Notes: a model not told the origin generated them from the sequence alone. Counted from the stretch's first letter, positions 33,800 to 42,797 are shown. The stretch is DNA of 64,000 bases from Desulfovirgula thermocuniculi DSM 16036 (GCF_000429345.1 NZ_AUBR01000006.1:21597-85596); one strand, 5' to 3'. Translations and numbers: made by a program.

Positions 33800-35053
33800 A
33801 TGGCCAGGTACTTCATTACGGGCGGTAAGCCCCTGCGGGGTGAGATCCGGGTAAGCGGCAGCAAGAACGCCACCCTGCCCATACTGGCGGCCTGCCTCCT
33901 GCACGGTGCCCCCAACGTCATTTCCGGCGTGCCGGCTTTAAAAGATGTGGACACCATGTGCGCGGTGCTTTCCTACCTGGGAGCCAGGATTTACCGCCAT
34001 GGGGATGTGGTGCGCGTGGACAGCACCGGCGTGCAGAACCTGGAGGTCGGCGAGGAGCTGATGCGACGCATGCGGGCCTCCAACCTGGTGCTGGGTCCCC
34101 TGGTGGGGAGGTTCCGCTGCGCGCGCATCTCCTATCCCGGGGGGTGCAACATTGGCTCCCGCCCCATGAACCTCCATTTAAAAGGCCTGCGCGCCATGGG
34201 GGCCAGGATTGAGGAGCGCTTTGGATATATCACCGTGGAGGCTCCCCGGCTGGTGGGTGCGGAGATACACCTGGACGTGCCCAGCGTGGGGGCCACCGAA
34301 AACATCATGATGGCCGCCGTGCTGGCCAGGGGTGTAACGGTAATTCGCAACGCCGCCAAGGAGCCGGAAGTTGTCGACCTGCAGAATTTTTTAAACCGCA
34401 TGGGCGCGCGCATCAAGGGGGCGGGGACGGACGTTATCCGCATCGAGGGAGTGGAGCACCTCTCTTCGGTAGAACACACGGTCATACCCGACCGCATTGA
34501 AGCGGGCACGCACCTGGTGGCCGCCGCCATTACGGGAGGCGACGTGAGGGTGACCAACGTGATTCCCGAACATTTGGAGCCCGTGCTGGCCAAGCTGCGG
34601 GAGATGGGGCTGGAGGTGGAGGTGGGGGACGACTGGGTGAGGGTGGCGGCGAGAAGCCGCCCGCGGGCGGTGGACATTAAAACGCTGCCCTATCCCGGCT
34701 TCCCCACCGACATGCAGCCGCAAATGATGGCCTTGGCCGCGCTGGCCGAGGGAACCAGCATCATTACCGAAACCATTTTCGAGAACCGCTTTAAGCAGGC
34801 CGGGGAGCTGCGGCGCATGGGGGCAAACATCAAGGTGGAGGGGCAGACGGCCATTGTCAAGGGCGTGGAAAAGCTGACGGGAGCCTCGGTGGTGGCCACG
34901 GACTTGCGGGCGGGGGCGGCGCTGGTGCTGGCGGCGCTGGCTGCCGAAAACGGCACCGTGGTGGACGGCGTGGAGCACATCGACCGGGGGTACGAGAGGC
35001 TGGAGCAGAAGTACGCGCAGTTGGGGGCCAGGATATTGAGGGTACCCGCTTAA
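33800..35053 (+). CDS. murA: UDP-GlcNAc 1-carboxyvinyltransferase MurA
   Basis: A 417-residue enzyme catalysing the first committed step of peptidoglycan synthesis, transfer of enolpyruvate from PEP to UDP-GlcNAc. The PEP-binding, fosfomycin-target Cys is Cys116 ([15 protein letters not shown]). The usual motif reads RPVDLH, so the Asp that contacts the uridine side is Asn here. [11 protein letters not shown], the Lys in its early turn, and [12 protein letters not shown] are also visible. ATG 33800 follows GGGGTGA. Confidence 0.95.
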   Translation: MARYFITGGKPLRGEIRVSGSKNATLPILAACLLHGAPNVISGVPALKDVDTMCAVLSYLGARIYRHGDVVRVDSTGVQNLEVGEELMRRMRASNLVLGPLVGRFRCARISYPGGCNIGSRPMNLHLKGLRAMGARIEERFGYITVEAPRLVGAEIHLDVPSVGATENIMMAAVLARGVTVIRNAAKEPEVVDLQNFLNRMGARIKGAGTDVIRIEGVEHLSSVEHTVIPDRIEAGTHLVAAAITGGDVRVTNVIPEHLEPVLAKLREMGLEVEVGDDWVRVAARSRPRAVDIKTLPYPGFPTDMQPQMMALAALAEGTSIITETIFENRFKQAGELRRMGANIKVEGQTAIVKGVEKLTGASVVATDLRAGAALVLAALAAENGTVVDGVEHIDRGYERLEQKYAQLGARILRVPA

Positions 35054-35098
35054 CGGGCCTCTTTTTTAGTTTCTCCGTGGACAAGCAATGGCCGGTGT

Positions 35099-35104
35099 TA
35101 TAAT
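35099..35104 (+). promoter_or_regulatory. Possible -10 element before ftsQ
   Basis: A perfect TATAAT in the 62-bp gap between murA and ftsQ. The nearest -35-like TGGACA (35078-35083) is 15 bp upstream, which is short, so a promoter is only possible. Confidence 0.35.
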
Positions 35105-35115
35105 ATATTGGAGTG

Positions 35116-35820
35116 ATGGAATTGAATGGCAGGAAATACCTCTGGGATAAGATGCTCTTTGCCTTCGTCCTCCTCCTGGCCGCCTTTGTCCTTCTGGGTT
35201 CCCCCTTGTTTGAGGTGCGGGAAATTGTGGTTACCGGCAACCGTCAGCTGCCGGCGGCAAAGATCGTCGAGCTTTCCGGCATCGTTCCCGGAACCAACAT
35301 TTTTAAGCAAAACTTAAAGGAAGCGCAGGGCAGGATCTGCACCCTGCCCCTGGTAAAAGAGGTGGTCATCTGCCGGGATTTTCCCTCGCGCATTGTCATA
35401 AACGTGCGCGAGAGGCAGCCGCTGGCCCTCCTGCCCACGCCCGGCGGGTTCGTGCAGGTGGACCGTGAGGGCGTTTGCCTGCAGGAAGGGGGAGTTAACG
35501 ACAGCTTCCCGGTCATTACCGGGTTTCCCGTTTCCCCGCTGGCGCCGGGGGAGGTGGTCCGGGACGAAAGGTTGCGCGCCACCCTACAGGTTGTGGACAG
35601 GTTTCCCGAAACTTTACTGAAAGAACTTTCAGAAGTACATATTAATGGGCAGGGGCAGCTGGTGCTCTACACCCTGGAAGGGGTGGAGTGCCGGCTGGGC
35701 AATGCCAGCAACCTGGAGCAGAAGCTGGCCCTCCTGCAGCAGATCCTGCGGCAGGTACGCGACCGCCGCATAGCTTACATAGACTTGAGCGGGGTGCCCG
35801 TAGTTAAGTATGCCCGTTAA
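35116..35820 (+). CDS. ftsQ: Cell-division protein FtsQ/DivIB
   Basis: A 234-residue bitopic divisome protein. It has a short cytoplasmic N-terminus, one membrane helix (MLFAFVLLLAAFVLLG), a POTRA domain (FEVREIVVTGNRQLPAAKIV, GTNIFKQNL, LVKEVVICRDFPSRIVINV) and the FtsQ beta domain (FVQVDREGVCL to YIDLS). It links early and late division proteins with FtsL and DivIC. ATG 35116 is preceded by a weak GGAG; GTG 35113 is an alternative. Confidence 0.9.
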   Translation: MELNGRKYLWDKMLFAFVLLLAAFVLLGSPLFEVREIVVTGNRQLPAAKIVELSGIVPGTNIFKQNLKEAQGRICTLPLVKEVVICRDFPSRIVINVRERQPLALLPTPGGFVQVDREGVCLQEGGVNDSFPVITGFPVSPLAPGEVVRDERLRATLQVVDRFPETLLKELSEVHINGQGQLVLYTLEGVECRLGNASNLEQKLALLQQILRQVRDRRIAYIDLSGVPVVKYAR

Positions 35821-35833
35821 AGGGGGGGCGGGC

Positions 35834-36541
35834 GTGAAGAAGCTATCCTGGACCTTCATGCTTGCCGGGCTGATCCTGGGCCTGATGCTGGCCGTGCAGT
35901 TCCGCCTGGCCAGGGACGTGCAGGAGGTGCCTTCCATTAAGCAGACCCAGACCCTGGCCGCCGAGGTCGCCCAGGCTAGGAAGGAAAGGGACGACCTCCA
36001 GCGGCAGGTCAACGACCTGCGCGCGCAGTTGGACCAGGCCGCAGCCGGGCCGCGGGTGAAGGCCCTAAAGGAGGAGTTAAACCGGGTACGCATCCTGGCC
36101 GGCATGGTGGAAGTGGTGGGCCCGGGCGTGGAGGTCACCTTGAACGACAGCAACCGTGCCGCCAGGCCCGGGGAGAATCCCAACCTCTACGTCCTGCACG
36201 ACGAGGACGTGCTGAAGATCATCAATGAGCTGAAAGCCGCCGGTGCGGAAGCCCTGGCCATAAACGGGCGGCGCCTGCTGGCCACCAGCGAGATCCGTTG
36301 TATCGGCCCGACCATACTTACCAACCGCAACCAGCGGCTCACCCCTCCCTTTGTCATTGCGGCCATCGGGGATCCGGACAACCTGATCGGCTCCCTGCGC
36401 ATGCGGGGAGGGGTGGTGGAGCAGCTGCAGTTCTGGGGCATTCAGGTAGATATCAAGCGGGTGGAGCAACTGCGGATCCCCGCCTATGCCGGGGGTGTGC
36501 GCCTCGAGTACGCAAAGCCCGCTGGAGGGGAAGGTCAGTAA
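35834..36541 (+). CDS. DUF881 family protein (YlxW-like), first copy
   Basis: A 235-residue membrane-anchored protein: one N-terminal helix (FMLAGLILGLMLAVQF), a coiled coil (residues 40-80), then the DUF881 domain (VEVVGPGVEVTLNDS, LHDEDVLKIINELKAAGAE, INGRRLLATSEIRC). B. subtilis carries the related ylxW and ylxX between divIB and ftsA; their role is unknown but the location implies a link with division. GTG 35834 has a G-rich ribosome-binding site; ATG 35810 would add eight residues overlapping ftsQ. Confidence 0.85.
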   Translation: MKKLSWTFMLAGLILGLMLAVQFRLARDVQEVPSIKQTQTLAAEVAQARKERDDLQRQVNDLRAQLDQAAAGPRVKALKEELNRVRILAGMVEVVGPGVEVTLNDSNRAARPGENPNLYVLHDEDVLKIINELKAAGAEALAINGRRLLATSEIRCIGPTILTNRNQRLTPPFVIAAIGDPDNLIGSLRMRGGVVEQLQFWGIQVDIKRVEQLRIPAYAGGVRLEYAKPAGGEGQ

Positions 36542-36542
36542 A

Positions 36543-37244
36543 GTGAAGTGGCCGACTTACTTGAGCCTCTCACTGGTGGCCATGATCCTGGGCGTGCTGT
36601 TGGTGTTTCAGTTCCGCGTGGTGCGCTACATCGAGCAGGGCGTGTCCCTGGGCCGCGTGCAGGAACTGACCGTTGAGCTCCGCCAGCTGGAGAAGGAAAA
36701 GTTAAAGCTGGCCGCAGAGGCCAGCGACCTCTCGGCAAAGCTGCAGCAGGCCGGCCAGGGCCAGGCGGAAGCCGAAAAAGCCCTGGAGGGGGAGCTGGAA
36801 AAGGCCAGGCTGCTGGCCGGCCTGGTGCCGGTCACCGGCCCCGGCGTTGAAGTGACCCTGGACAACCCCCCGGCAAACCGCGGCTGGGCCACCAGCCTTT
36901 ACGTGATCCGCGACGAGGACCTCCTGCGGGTGGTCAACGAGCTGCGGGGCGCCGGGGCGGAGGCCATCTCCATTAACGGCCAGCGCATTGTGGCCACCAG
37001 CGAAATACGCTGGGCGGCGCCTTTCATCAACGTCAACCTGACCCGCTTGGTCCCCCCATACCACATCCTGGCCATAGGCAATCCCGGGAACTTGCGCAGC
37101 GCCCTGGAAATACCCGGGGGCCTGGTGGAGTATTTACAGGAGCTGGGGGTGCAGGTGAAAATACAGGCCCACGACCGCCTCACCGTGCCGGGCTACAACC
37201 GCCCGCTGGAGTTCCGCTATGCCAAACCGGTGGTGAAGGAGTGA
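36543..37244 (+). CDS. DUF881 family protein (YlxX-like), second copy
   Basis: A 233-residue paralogue of the preceding gene with the same plan: membrane helix (LSLSLVAMILGVLLVFQF), coiled coil with many Glu, Lys and Leu (residues 40-85), and a DUF881 domain (PVTGPGVEVTLDNP, VIRDEDLLRVVNELRGAGAE, INGQRIVATSEIRW). The two are about half identical over the last 150 residues, which points to tandem duplication. GTG 36543 sits 1 nt after the preceding stop, with GGAGGGGAAGG upstream. Confidence 0.85.
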   Translation: MKWPTYLSLSLVAMILGVLLVFQFRVVRYIEQGVSLGRVQELTVELRQLEKEKLKLAAEASDLSAKLQQAGQGQAEAEKALEGELEKARLLAGLVPVTGPGVEVTLDNPPANRGWATSLYVIRDEDLLRVVNELRGAGAEAISINGQRIVATSEIRWAAPFINVNLTRLVPPYHILAIGNPGNLRSALEIPGGLVEYLQELGVQVKIQAHDRLTVPGYNRPLEFRYAKPVVKE

Positions 37245-37248
37245 AAAA

Positions 37249-37602
37249 ATGTGGCTTGGCGTCTGGTTGACCCTGCTCGGCCTCATCCTGGGGGTCATCG
37301 TAGGGTTGAACATACCCATGGTTTTAACCAAAGCGCACGCTAAGTACCTTTCCGTAGCCGTCCTGGCGGCCCTTGACTCGGTCTTCGGTGGCGTGCGGGC
37401 GGCCATGGAGGAACACTTCGATCACACCATCTTTCTCTCCGGCTTTTTCGCCAACGCCCTGCTGGCCGCCGGGCTGGCCTACATCGGGGAGCGGCTGGGG
37501 ATCGACCTCTACCTGGCGGCGGTGGTGGCCTTTGGCGTGAGGCTGTTCCAGAACCTGGCCATTATCCGCCGTCACCTGGTGCGGGGCATAAAGCGCGGTT
37601 AA
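37249..37602 (+). CDS. sbp: Small basic protein Sbp (DUF1290)
   Basis: A 117-residue membrane protein with three or four hydrophobic segments, matching the Sbp/DUF1290 family found before ftsA in Gram-positive dcw clusters. The stretches VLAALDSVFGGVRAAMEE, FLSGFFANALLAAGLAYIGE and GVRLFQNLAIIRRHL are typical, and the C-terminus is basic. Its function is unknown. It lies 4 nt after the second DUF881 gene and 59 nt before ftsA. Confidence 0.9.
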   Translation: MWLGVWLTLLGLILGVIVGLNIPMVLTKAHAKYLSVAVLAALDSVFGGVRAAMEEHFDHTIFLSGFFANALLAAGLAYIGERLGIDLYLAAVVAFGVRLFQNLAIIRRHLVRGIKRG

Positions 37603-37661
37603 GAAAAAAGGGGAAAAAGCTCTATTTGTGGAATTTTACTTGCCAGGAGGGGGGTACGGGC

Positions 37662-38843
37662 GTGGCCGTGAAGGTTGCCGTGGCCGGGCTGGATATCGGC
37701 ACCTCCAGGGTGGTGGCAGCGGTGGCGAGATCTGCGGCTCCCGGGCGGAGCCCGGTGGTGGGCGCGTGCCCTTCCCTGGGAGTGCGCAAGGGCGTGGTGG
37801 TCGACGTGGACGGAGTGGCCCGGGCGGTTAGGCAGGCCGTGGACCTGGCCGCAAGGGCTGCAGGGGTGAGGGTGGACGCCGTCCACGTGGGCTTCTCCGG
37901 CCAGGGGGTCAATGTTTTAACCAGGCGCGCGGAGGTACCCTTGGGCCCGCAGGGCAGGGTGACTGCCGGTGATGTGGCGGACGCCCTCCAGATGCTGCGC
38001 TGTGCCGACGTGCCCCCCGGAAGGATAGTCTTACAGGTGCTGCCGGTGGAGTTTTCCCTTGACGGGGTTCCCTTCAAGGGGAACCCGGTAGGGCGCAGGT
38101 GCTCCCGCCTGGTCCTGGAAGCAAGGGTAATTACCGCCGATAGCCAGCTGGTTGAACGATTAATAGAGGGAGTGACTAAGGCGGGGCTCAAAGCGGTGGA
38201 GGTGATCCCCGGTCCCGTGGTGGCGGCGGAGGGCGTGCTGCGGGCGGCTGAGAAGGAACTGGGGGCGGCGCTGGTGGATATGGGGGGAGGCACCACCGCC
38301 GTGGCCCTGTTTAAGGGCGGTGCCCTCCGGGACATGGCCGTGATCCCCGTCGGGGGGGACCATATCACCGCCGACCTGGCCATCGGGCTGCGCACCTCCC
38401 TGGGGGAGGCGGAGGAAATAAAGCGGGGGCTGGGGCTGGAGCCCCGGGCAGGGGCGGGCCTGGCGGGAGAGAAAGGGCGGGATGCAGGGGGCGTTCCGGT
38501 GCGGGCCGGCACGCCGTTTCTTGCCGGGGACGGCCTGCAGGCCGCCGGGCAGATCGTGGCCTTCAGGGTGCAGGAAATCCTGGAACTCGTCCGGGAAACC
38601 CTGGGCCGGCTGGCGGGCGGGCCGGAGCTGCCGGGAGGGGTTGTGCTGTGCGGCGGCGGCTCCCTGCTGAGGGGGCTGGCCGAAAGGGCGCCCGGCGTGC
38701 TCGGCCTCCCGGTGCGGGTGGCGCAGGACCCGGACGTGCAGGCCGCCTGCTGGCTGGCCAGGCGTGCGGTAAAGAGGGCGGGCCTGGAGGGCAGGCGACG
38801 GCAGGGCATAGCTGCGGGTATTTTCGCCGCGTTCATCACCTAA
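37662..38843 (+). CDS. ftsA: Cell-division protein FtsA-like ATPase
   Basis: A 393-residue actin-fold protein that tethers FtsZ to the membrane. The phosphate loops are AGLDIGTSRVVAAV and LVDMGGGTTAVAL. The 1C-type subdomain lies between (VHVGFSGQGVNVLTRRAEVP), and adenosine-binding GGGSLLRGLAE is near the end. It is shorter and more Gly/Ala/Arg-rich than B. subtilis FtsA, and the usual C-terminal amphipathic membrane helix is not obvious beyond the hydrophobic GIAAGIFAAFIT tail. GTG 37662 follows AGGAGGGGGG. Confidence 0.88.
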   Translation: MAVKVAVAGLDIGTSRVVAAVARSAAPGRSPVVGACPSLGVRKGVVVDVDGVARAVRQAVDLAARAAGVRVDAVHVGFSGQGVNVLTRRAEVPLGPQGRVTAGDVADALQMLRCADVPPGRIVLQVLPVEFSLDGVPFKGNPVGRRCSRLVLEARVITADSQLVERLIEGVTKAGLKAVEVIPGPVVAAEGVLRAAEKELGAALVDMGGGTTAVALFKGGALRDMAVIPVGGDHITADLAIGLRTSLGEAEEIKRGLGLEPRAGAGLAGEKGRDAGGVPVRAGTPFLAGDGLQAAGQIVAFRVQEILELVRETLGRLAGGPELPGGVVLCGGGSLLRGLAERAPGVLGLPVRVAQDPDVQAACWLARRAVKRAGLEGRRRQGIAAGIFAAFIT

Positions 38844-38864
38844 GTTAGAGGAGGATGGCCGCCA

Positions 38865-39920
38865 ATGCTTGATTTCGAACTGGAAAATGCCCAACTGGCC
38901 AACATAAAGGTGATCGGGGTGGGAGGGGCCGGGAACAACGCCGTTAACCGCATGATAGCCGCCGGGCTCAGGGGGGTGGAGTTCATTGCCGTCAACACCG
39001 ATGCCCAGGCCCTCCAGCTGGCGCAGACGCCCCACAAGATCCAGATCGGGGCCAAGCTGACCAAGGGGCTAGGGGCAGGGGCCAACCCGGAGATCGGCCA
39101 GAAGGCTGCCGAGGAGAGCCGCGATGAAATCCTCCAGGCTTTAAAAGGGGCGGATATGGTTTTCGTCACGGCGGGGATGGGCGGGGGCACGGGTACCGGC
39201 GCGGCCCCCGTGGTGGCCGAAGTGGCCAAGGAGCTGGGAGCCCTGACGGTGGGAGTGGTGACCAAACCCTTTACTTTTGAAGGGCGCAAGCGGATGAGCC
39301 AGGCCGAGATGGGCATTCAAAACCTCCGGGGAAAGGTGGACACCCTCATCACCATTCCCAACGACCGCCTCCTGCAGGTCATCGACAAGCACACCTCCAT
39401 CATTGAGGCCTTCCGCATAGCCGACGACGTGCTGCGGCAGGGCGTGCAGGGTATTTCCGACCTCATTGCCGTTCCCGGGCTAATCAACCTTGACTTCGCC
39501 GACGTGAAGACCATCATGAAGGACGCCGGCTCCGCCCTCATGGGCATAGGGGTGGCCAGCGGTGAAAACCGGGCCACGGAGGCCGCCCGCATGGCCATTT
39601 CCAGCCCCCTCTTGGAAACATCCATTGAAGGTGCCAAGGGGGTCCTTTTAAACATTACCGGCGGCTCCTCGCTGGGTCTCTTTGAGGTGAACGAAGCGGC
39701 GGAAATCATTGCCCAGGCCGCCGATCCCGAGGCCAACATCATTTTCGGGGCCGTTATTGACGAGCGCATGGAAGACGAGGTGAGGGTGACGGTTATTGCC
39801 ACGGGCTTTGACCAGAAGGTAACCCGGCGGGAGCAGCGCGCCAAGGAGGAGCTGGAGTTCAAGCCCTTTGCCGCCCACGACGACCTGGATATTCCTGCCT
39901 TCCTGCGCCGCCGCACCTAG
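38865..39920 (+). CDS. ftsZ: Cell-division GTPase FtsZ
   Basis: A 351-residue tubulin homologue that forms the Z ring. The signatures are [23 protein letters not shown], the tubulin loop [17 protein letters not shown] (about residue 104), PFTFEGRKR, and the T7 synergy loop [11 protein letters not shown] with catalytic Asp. The C-terminal linker is short and ends in [11 protein letters not shown], the conserved peptide that binds FtsA and SepF. ATG 38865 has GAGGAGGATGG upstream. Confidence 0.98.
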   Translation: MLDFELENAQLANIKVIGVGGAGNNAVNRMIAAGLRGVEFIAVNTDAQALQLAQTPHKIQIGAKLTKGLGAGANPEIGQKAAEESRDEILQALKGADMVFVTAGMGGGTGTGAAPVVAEVAKELGALTVGVVTKPFTFEGRKRMSQAEMGIQNLRGKVDTLITIPNDRLLQVIDKHTSIIEAFRIADDVLRQGVQGISDLIAVPGLINLDFADVKTIMKDAGSALMGIGVASGENRATEAARMAISSPLLETSIEGAKGVLLNITGGSSLGLFEVNEAAEIIAQAADPEANIIFGAVIDERMEDEVRVTVIATGFDQKVTRREQRAKEELEFKPFAAHDDLDIPAFLRRRT

Positions 39921-39964
39921 CCGCCCCCCTGCGGGGAAAAATAAAAGGGGAGGTGGCAGGATCC

Positions 39965-40111
39965 GTGGAGCACCCGCCCGGTGAGAAGGTAGTGGAGGTC
40001 AAGGAGAGCAAAAAAAGGGACGTGAACTTCATCAGGGGCACGCAGGTGTTGGTTGACCCCGAACGGGGGCCGGAAAATAAAAGAAAAAAGTTCAGGTTGC
40101 CCCGCAGGTAA
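39965..40111 (+). CDS. 48-residue basic protein between ftsZ and spoIIGA
   Basis: GTG 39965 lies 11 nt after AGGGGAGG and starts a frame of 48 codons (MEHPPGEKVVEVKESKK, then NFIRGTQVLVDPERG and a Lys/Arg-rich end KRKKFRLPRR). The N-terminal half is acidic-neutral, and the last ten residues are strongly basic. No family is recognised. It is downstream of ftsZ in the same direction and just before a terminator, so it is probably the last gene of the ftsAZ transcript. A nucleic-acid or membrane-binding tail is possible. Confidence 0.55.
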   Translation: MEHPPGEKVVEVKESKKRDVNFIRGTQVLVDPERGPENKRKKFRLPRR

Positions 40112-40127
40112 TGACATATTTTACCAG

Positions 40128-40162
40128 CCCGGAAGGATTATAATAGTTCCGGGTTTTTCTTT
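40128..40162 (+). terminator. Terminator of the ftsAZ transcript
   Basis: CCCGGAA (40128-40134) pairs with TTCCGGG (40147-40153) around a 12-nt loop, followed by TTTTTCTTTT. The loop itself contains a TATAAT (40139-40144). Confidence 0.7.
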
Positions 40163-40174
40163 TGCCACCAGCGC

Positions 40175-40205
40175 TGTCATAACCACCTCAGGGCGGCCAT
40201 ATAAT
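40175..40205 (+). promoter_or_regulatory. Candidate Spo0A-dependent promoter of the spoIIG operon
   Basis: A perfect TATAAT (40200-40205) lies 35 bp before the spoIIGA start and has no proper -35. In the -35 region is TGTCATA (40175-40181), which matches the Spo0A box TGTCGAA at 5 of 7 bases. In B. subtilis the spoIIG promoter is likewise activator-dependent. Inferred, not shown. Confidence 0.4.
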
Positions 40206-40240
40206 GGTAGGGGCGAGCCCGGGCTGGGGAGAGATTTCCT

Positions 40241-41143
40241 GTGGGCGGCTACGTGGTCTACGTCGACCAGGTGCTGGCGGGAAATTTGCTGCTCAATTAC
40301 CTGCTTCTTTGGGTGGCGGGGCGGCTTTCCCGGGTGAGAGCGCCCCTTTACAGGCTCTGGCTTTCCAGCCTCTTGGGCAGCGTTTATTCCCTCCTCCTCT
40401 TTGTTCCCGGCTGCCAAGTTTTTTTCCTCTTGCCTTGCAAGGTGCTGGCCTCGGTGCTCATGGTTTTGCTGGCTTTCGCTCCCCTCTCCCTGCCCCGCTT
40501 TTTCAGTTGCCTAGCCCTTTTCTACCTGTCCTCCTTCATGCTGGGCGGCATATGGCTGGGCACGATTTACTTTTTGTACGCCGACTCCCGGAGTTTGAGC
40601 GCGGCGGGCCTGCTCGGGCTGGTGAGCCGTCACTACTGGACGGGACTGGTCCTGGCCCTGGCGGTTTTTGCGGGCGGCGGGGCGGCCCTGGCCCTCTGGC
40701 GGCACAGGTGGCGCAGCCGCGCCTGCCAGGTGGGCCTTGCGGTGGAGGTGGAAGGTTGCCGCGTGGAGCTGGAGGGTATGGTGGATACGGGCAACAGCCT
40801 GCGCGATCCCCTCACCGGTCACCCCGTGGTGGTGGTGGAGCGGGAGGCCCTCTGGCCCCTCCTGCCGCCCCCCATGCGGCTCCTGCTGGAGAAGGAGGGA
40901 CGGGAGGAGGGGGCGGCGTTAATGCTGGGCCTGGCCGGGAGCAGCTGGGCAAGGCGCTTTTGCCTCATCCCTTTCCGCTCCTTGGGCACGGAGCGCGGCA
41001 TGCTCCTGGGCTTCCGCCCCGACCTGGTGGAGGTGCGGCATGAGGGAGGGCGGTGCCAGTTCCGCGAGGTGGTCCTGGGGTTGTACGCGCGTCCGCTGGG
41101 AAACTGCCAGGCCCTTGTCCCTCTTGATTTGCTCGGCAACTAA
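40241..41143 (+). CDS. spoIIGA: Sporulation sigma-E factor-processing peptidase SpoIIGA
   Basis: A 300-residue membrane aspartic protease that cleaves pro-sigma-E in the mother cell after the SpoIIR signal from the forespore. The N-terminal half has five membrane helices. The C-terminal half is a single retroviral-protease-like domain with the catalytic Asp in [12 protein letters not shown] (about residue 182) and a [14 protein letters not shown] flap-side stretch. GTG 40241 follows GGGGAGAG. Its substrate gene sigE is 25 nt downstream and SpoIIR is encoded 1 kb further on. Confidence 0.95.
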   Translation: MGGYVVYVDQVLAGNLLLNYLLLWVAGRLSRVRAPLYRLWLSSLLGSVYSLLLFVPGCQVFFLLPCKVLASVLMVLLAFAPLSLPRFFSCLALFYLSSFMLGGIWLGTIYFLYADSRSLSAAGLLGLVSRHYWTGLVLALAVFAGGGAALALWRHRWRSRACQVGLAVEVEGCRVELEGMVDTGNSLRDPLTGHPVVVVEREALWPLLPPPMRLLLEKEGREEGAALMLGLAGSSWARRFCLIPFRSLGTERGMLLGFRPDLVEVRHEGGRCQFREVVLGLYARPLGNCQALVPLDLLGN

Positions 41144-41168
41144 CTTGGCGAGGCGAGGTGGAAGGCAG

Positions 41169-41900
41169 ATGGCGCTGTCGAGAATGTCCCGGCTGAAGTG
41201 GTGCGGCTACCTCTTGCTCGTGCGTTTCCTGGACTGCCTTGGCCTGCGGCGGGAGGTCTACTACGTGGGCAGCACGGAGGCCCTGCCGCCCCCGCTGTCC
41301 AACGACGAGGAGTCCTTCCTCCTGCACAGGCTGGAAGCCGGGGACAACGCCGTCAGGACGGTGCTCATTGAGCGCAACCTGCGCCTGGTGGTATATATTG
41401 CACGCAAGTTTGAAAATTCCGGCGTGAACATCGAGGACCTGGTTTCCATAGGGACTATAGGCCTGATTAAGGCGGTCAATACCTTTGACCCCTCCAAGAA
41501 GATTAAGCTGGCCACCTATGCCTCCCGCTGCATAGAAAACGAAATACTCATGTACCTGCGCCGCAACAACAAAACCAGGGCGGAGATTTCCTTTGACGAG
41601 CCGTTAAACGTGGACTGGGACGGCAACGAGCTCCTGCTTTCCGACGTGCTGGGCACGGACAACGACATCATCTACAAGAACCTCGAGGAAGAAATCGACA
41701 GGAAGCTCCTGCACGCGGCGCTGAACAAGCTGAGCGGGCGGGAGCGGCGGATCATGGAGCTGCGCTTCGGCCTGGACAACGGCATTGAAAGGACGCAAAA
41801 GGAGGTGGCCGACATGCTGGGGATCTCCCAGTCGTACATTTCCAGGCTGGAGAAAAAGATCATCAAGCGCCTGCAAAAGGAAATTCACCGGCTGGATTGA
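41169..41900 (+). CDS. sigE: RNA polymerase sporulation sigma factor SigE (pro-sigma-E)
   Basis: A 243-residue sigma-70 family factor directing early mother-cell transcription. The N-terminal pro-sequence (about 28 residues, amphipathic and basic) ends at the conserved processing region [15 protein letters not shown] cleaved by SpoIIGA. Region 2 includes [28 protein letters not shown] and [17 protein letters not shown]; region 4 includes [25 protein letters not shown] 41169 has GAGGTGGAAGG upstream. Confidence 0.97.
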   Translation: MALSRMSRLKWCGYLLLVRFLDCLGLRREVYYVGSTEALPPPLSNDEESFLLHRLEAGDNAVRTVLIERNLRLVVYIARKFENSGVNIEDLVSIGTIGLIKAVNTFDPSKKIKLATYASRCIENEILMYLRRNNKTRAEISFDEPLNVDWDGNELLLSDVLGTDNDIIYKNLEEEIDRKLLHAALNKLSGRERRIMELRFGLDNGIERTQKEVADMLGISQSYISRLEKKIIKRLQKEIHRLD

Positions 41901-41914
41901 GCCGCTCTTTTGAT

Positions 41915-41943
41915 GTATAAAGGCCGGGGGAGGGGGTAATAAT
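41915..41943 (+). promoter_or_regulatory. Candidate forespore (sigma-F/sigma-G) promoter before sigG
   Basis: GTATA (41915-41919), a 15-bp spacer and GGTAATAAT (41935-41943) approach the sigma-F/sigma-G pattern (GYATA-type -35, GGNNANAN -10). They lie 49 bp before sigG, where B. subtilis has a forespore promoter. Confidence 0.5.
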
Positions 41944-41991
41944 TGAACTGCGGCCATGCAAAGACCTCCCGGCAAGGGGTGACGGCTTTTC

Positions 41992-42765
41992 ATGGTGACA
42001 AACAAGGTGGAAATTTGCGGGGTCAATACCTCCAAGCTACCCGTACTCACGGGAGCGCAGATGAGGCAACTCTTTGAAGCCATGAGAAACGGCGACCAGG
42101 AAGCCCGCACCCAGCTGATCAACGGCAACCTGCGCCTGGTGCTGAGCGTGATCCAGCGCTTCACCAACCGGGGCGAGTACATGGACGACCTCTTTCAGGT
42201 GGGCTGCATCGGGCTGATCAAGGCCATAGACAACTTCGACCTATTCCAGAACGTCAAGTTTTCCACCTACGCCGTCCCCATGATCATCGGCGAGATTCGC
42301 CGCTACCTGCGCGACAACAACCCCATCCGCGTCAGCCGCTCGCTGCGGGACATAGCCTACAAGGCCCTGCAGGTGCGGGACAGCCTCGTCAACAAGTATT
42401 CCCGGGAGCCGTCCATTAACGAGATTGCCGGCGAGCTGAACCTCCCCCGCGAGGAGGTTGTTTTTGCCCTAGACGCCATCCAGGAGCCCATTTCCCTCTT
42501 CGAGCCCATTTACCACGACGGCGGGGACCCCATATACGTGATGGACCAGATCAGCGACGAGAAAAACCAGGACCAGAACTGGCTGGAGGGCATCGCCATT
42601 AAGGATGCCCTGGGGAAGCTCAGCGAACGGGAGAAGCTGATCCTGACCCTGAGGTTTTTTGAGGGCAAGACGCAGATGGAGGTGGCGGAGGAAATAGGCA
42701 TCTCCCAGGCCCAGGTTTCCCGGCTGGAAAAGGCTGCCCTCCACAACATGCGCAAGTACCTGTAG
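41992..42765 (+). CDS. sigG: RNA polymerase sporulation sigma factor SigG
   Basis: A 257-residue sigma factor for late forespore genes. It starts with the conserved MVTNKVEICGVNTSKLPVL. Region 2 is GNLRLVLSVIQRFTNRGEYMDDLFQVGCIGLIKAIDNF (shown in parts across residues 48-85), followed by FSTYAVPMIIGEIRRYLRDN, region 3 PSINEIAGELN, and region 4 KTQMEVAEEIGISQAQVSRL. ATG 41992 follows AAGGGGTGA. It is the third gene of the spoIIG cluster and ends at an intrinsic terminator. Confidence 0.97.
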   Translation: MVTNKVEICGVNTSKLPVLTGAQMRQLFEAMRNGDQEARTQLINGNLRLVLSVIQRFTNRGEYMDDLFQVGCIGLIKAIDNFDLFQNVKFSTYAVPMIIGEIRRYLRDNNPIRVSRSLRDIAYKALQVRDSLVNKYSREPSINEIAGELNLPREEVVFALDAIQEPISLFEPIYHDGGDPIYVMDQISDEKNQDQNWLEGIAIKDALGKLSEREKLILTLRFFEGKTQMEVAEEIGISQAQVSRLEKAALHNMRKYL

Positions 42766-42797
42766 GGGCGCACCTTTGCCGAGCCCCGCCATGAGAG

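Noticed and set aside
40111..40144. ATGACA-22-TATAAT as a spoIIG-type promoter with unusual spacing
   Set aside because: The TATAAT lies in the loop of a terminator followed by a T-run, and a second TATAAT at 40200 is closer to spoIIGA. The terminator reading explains it better.
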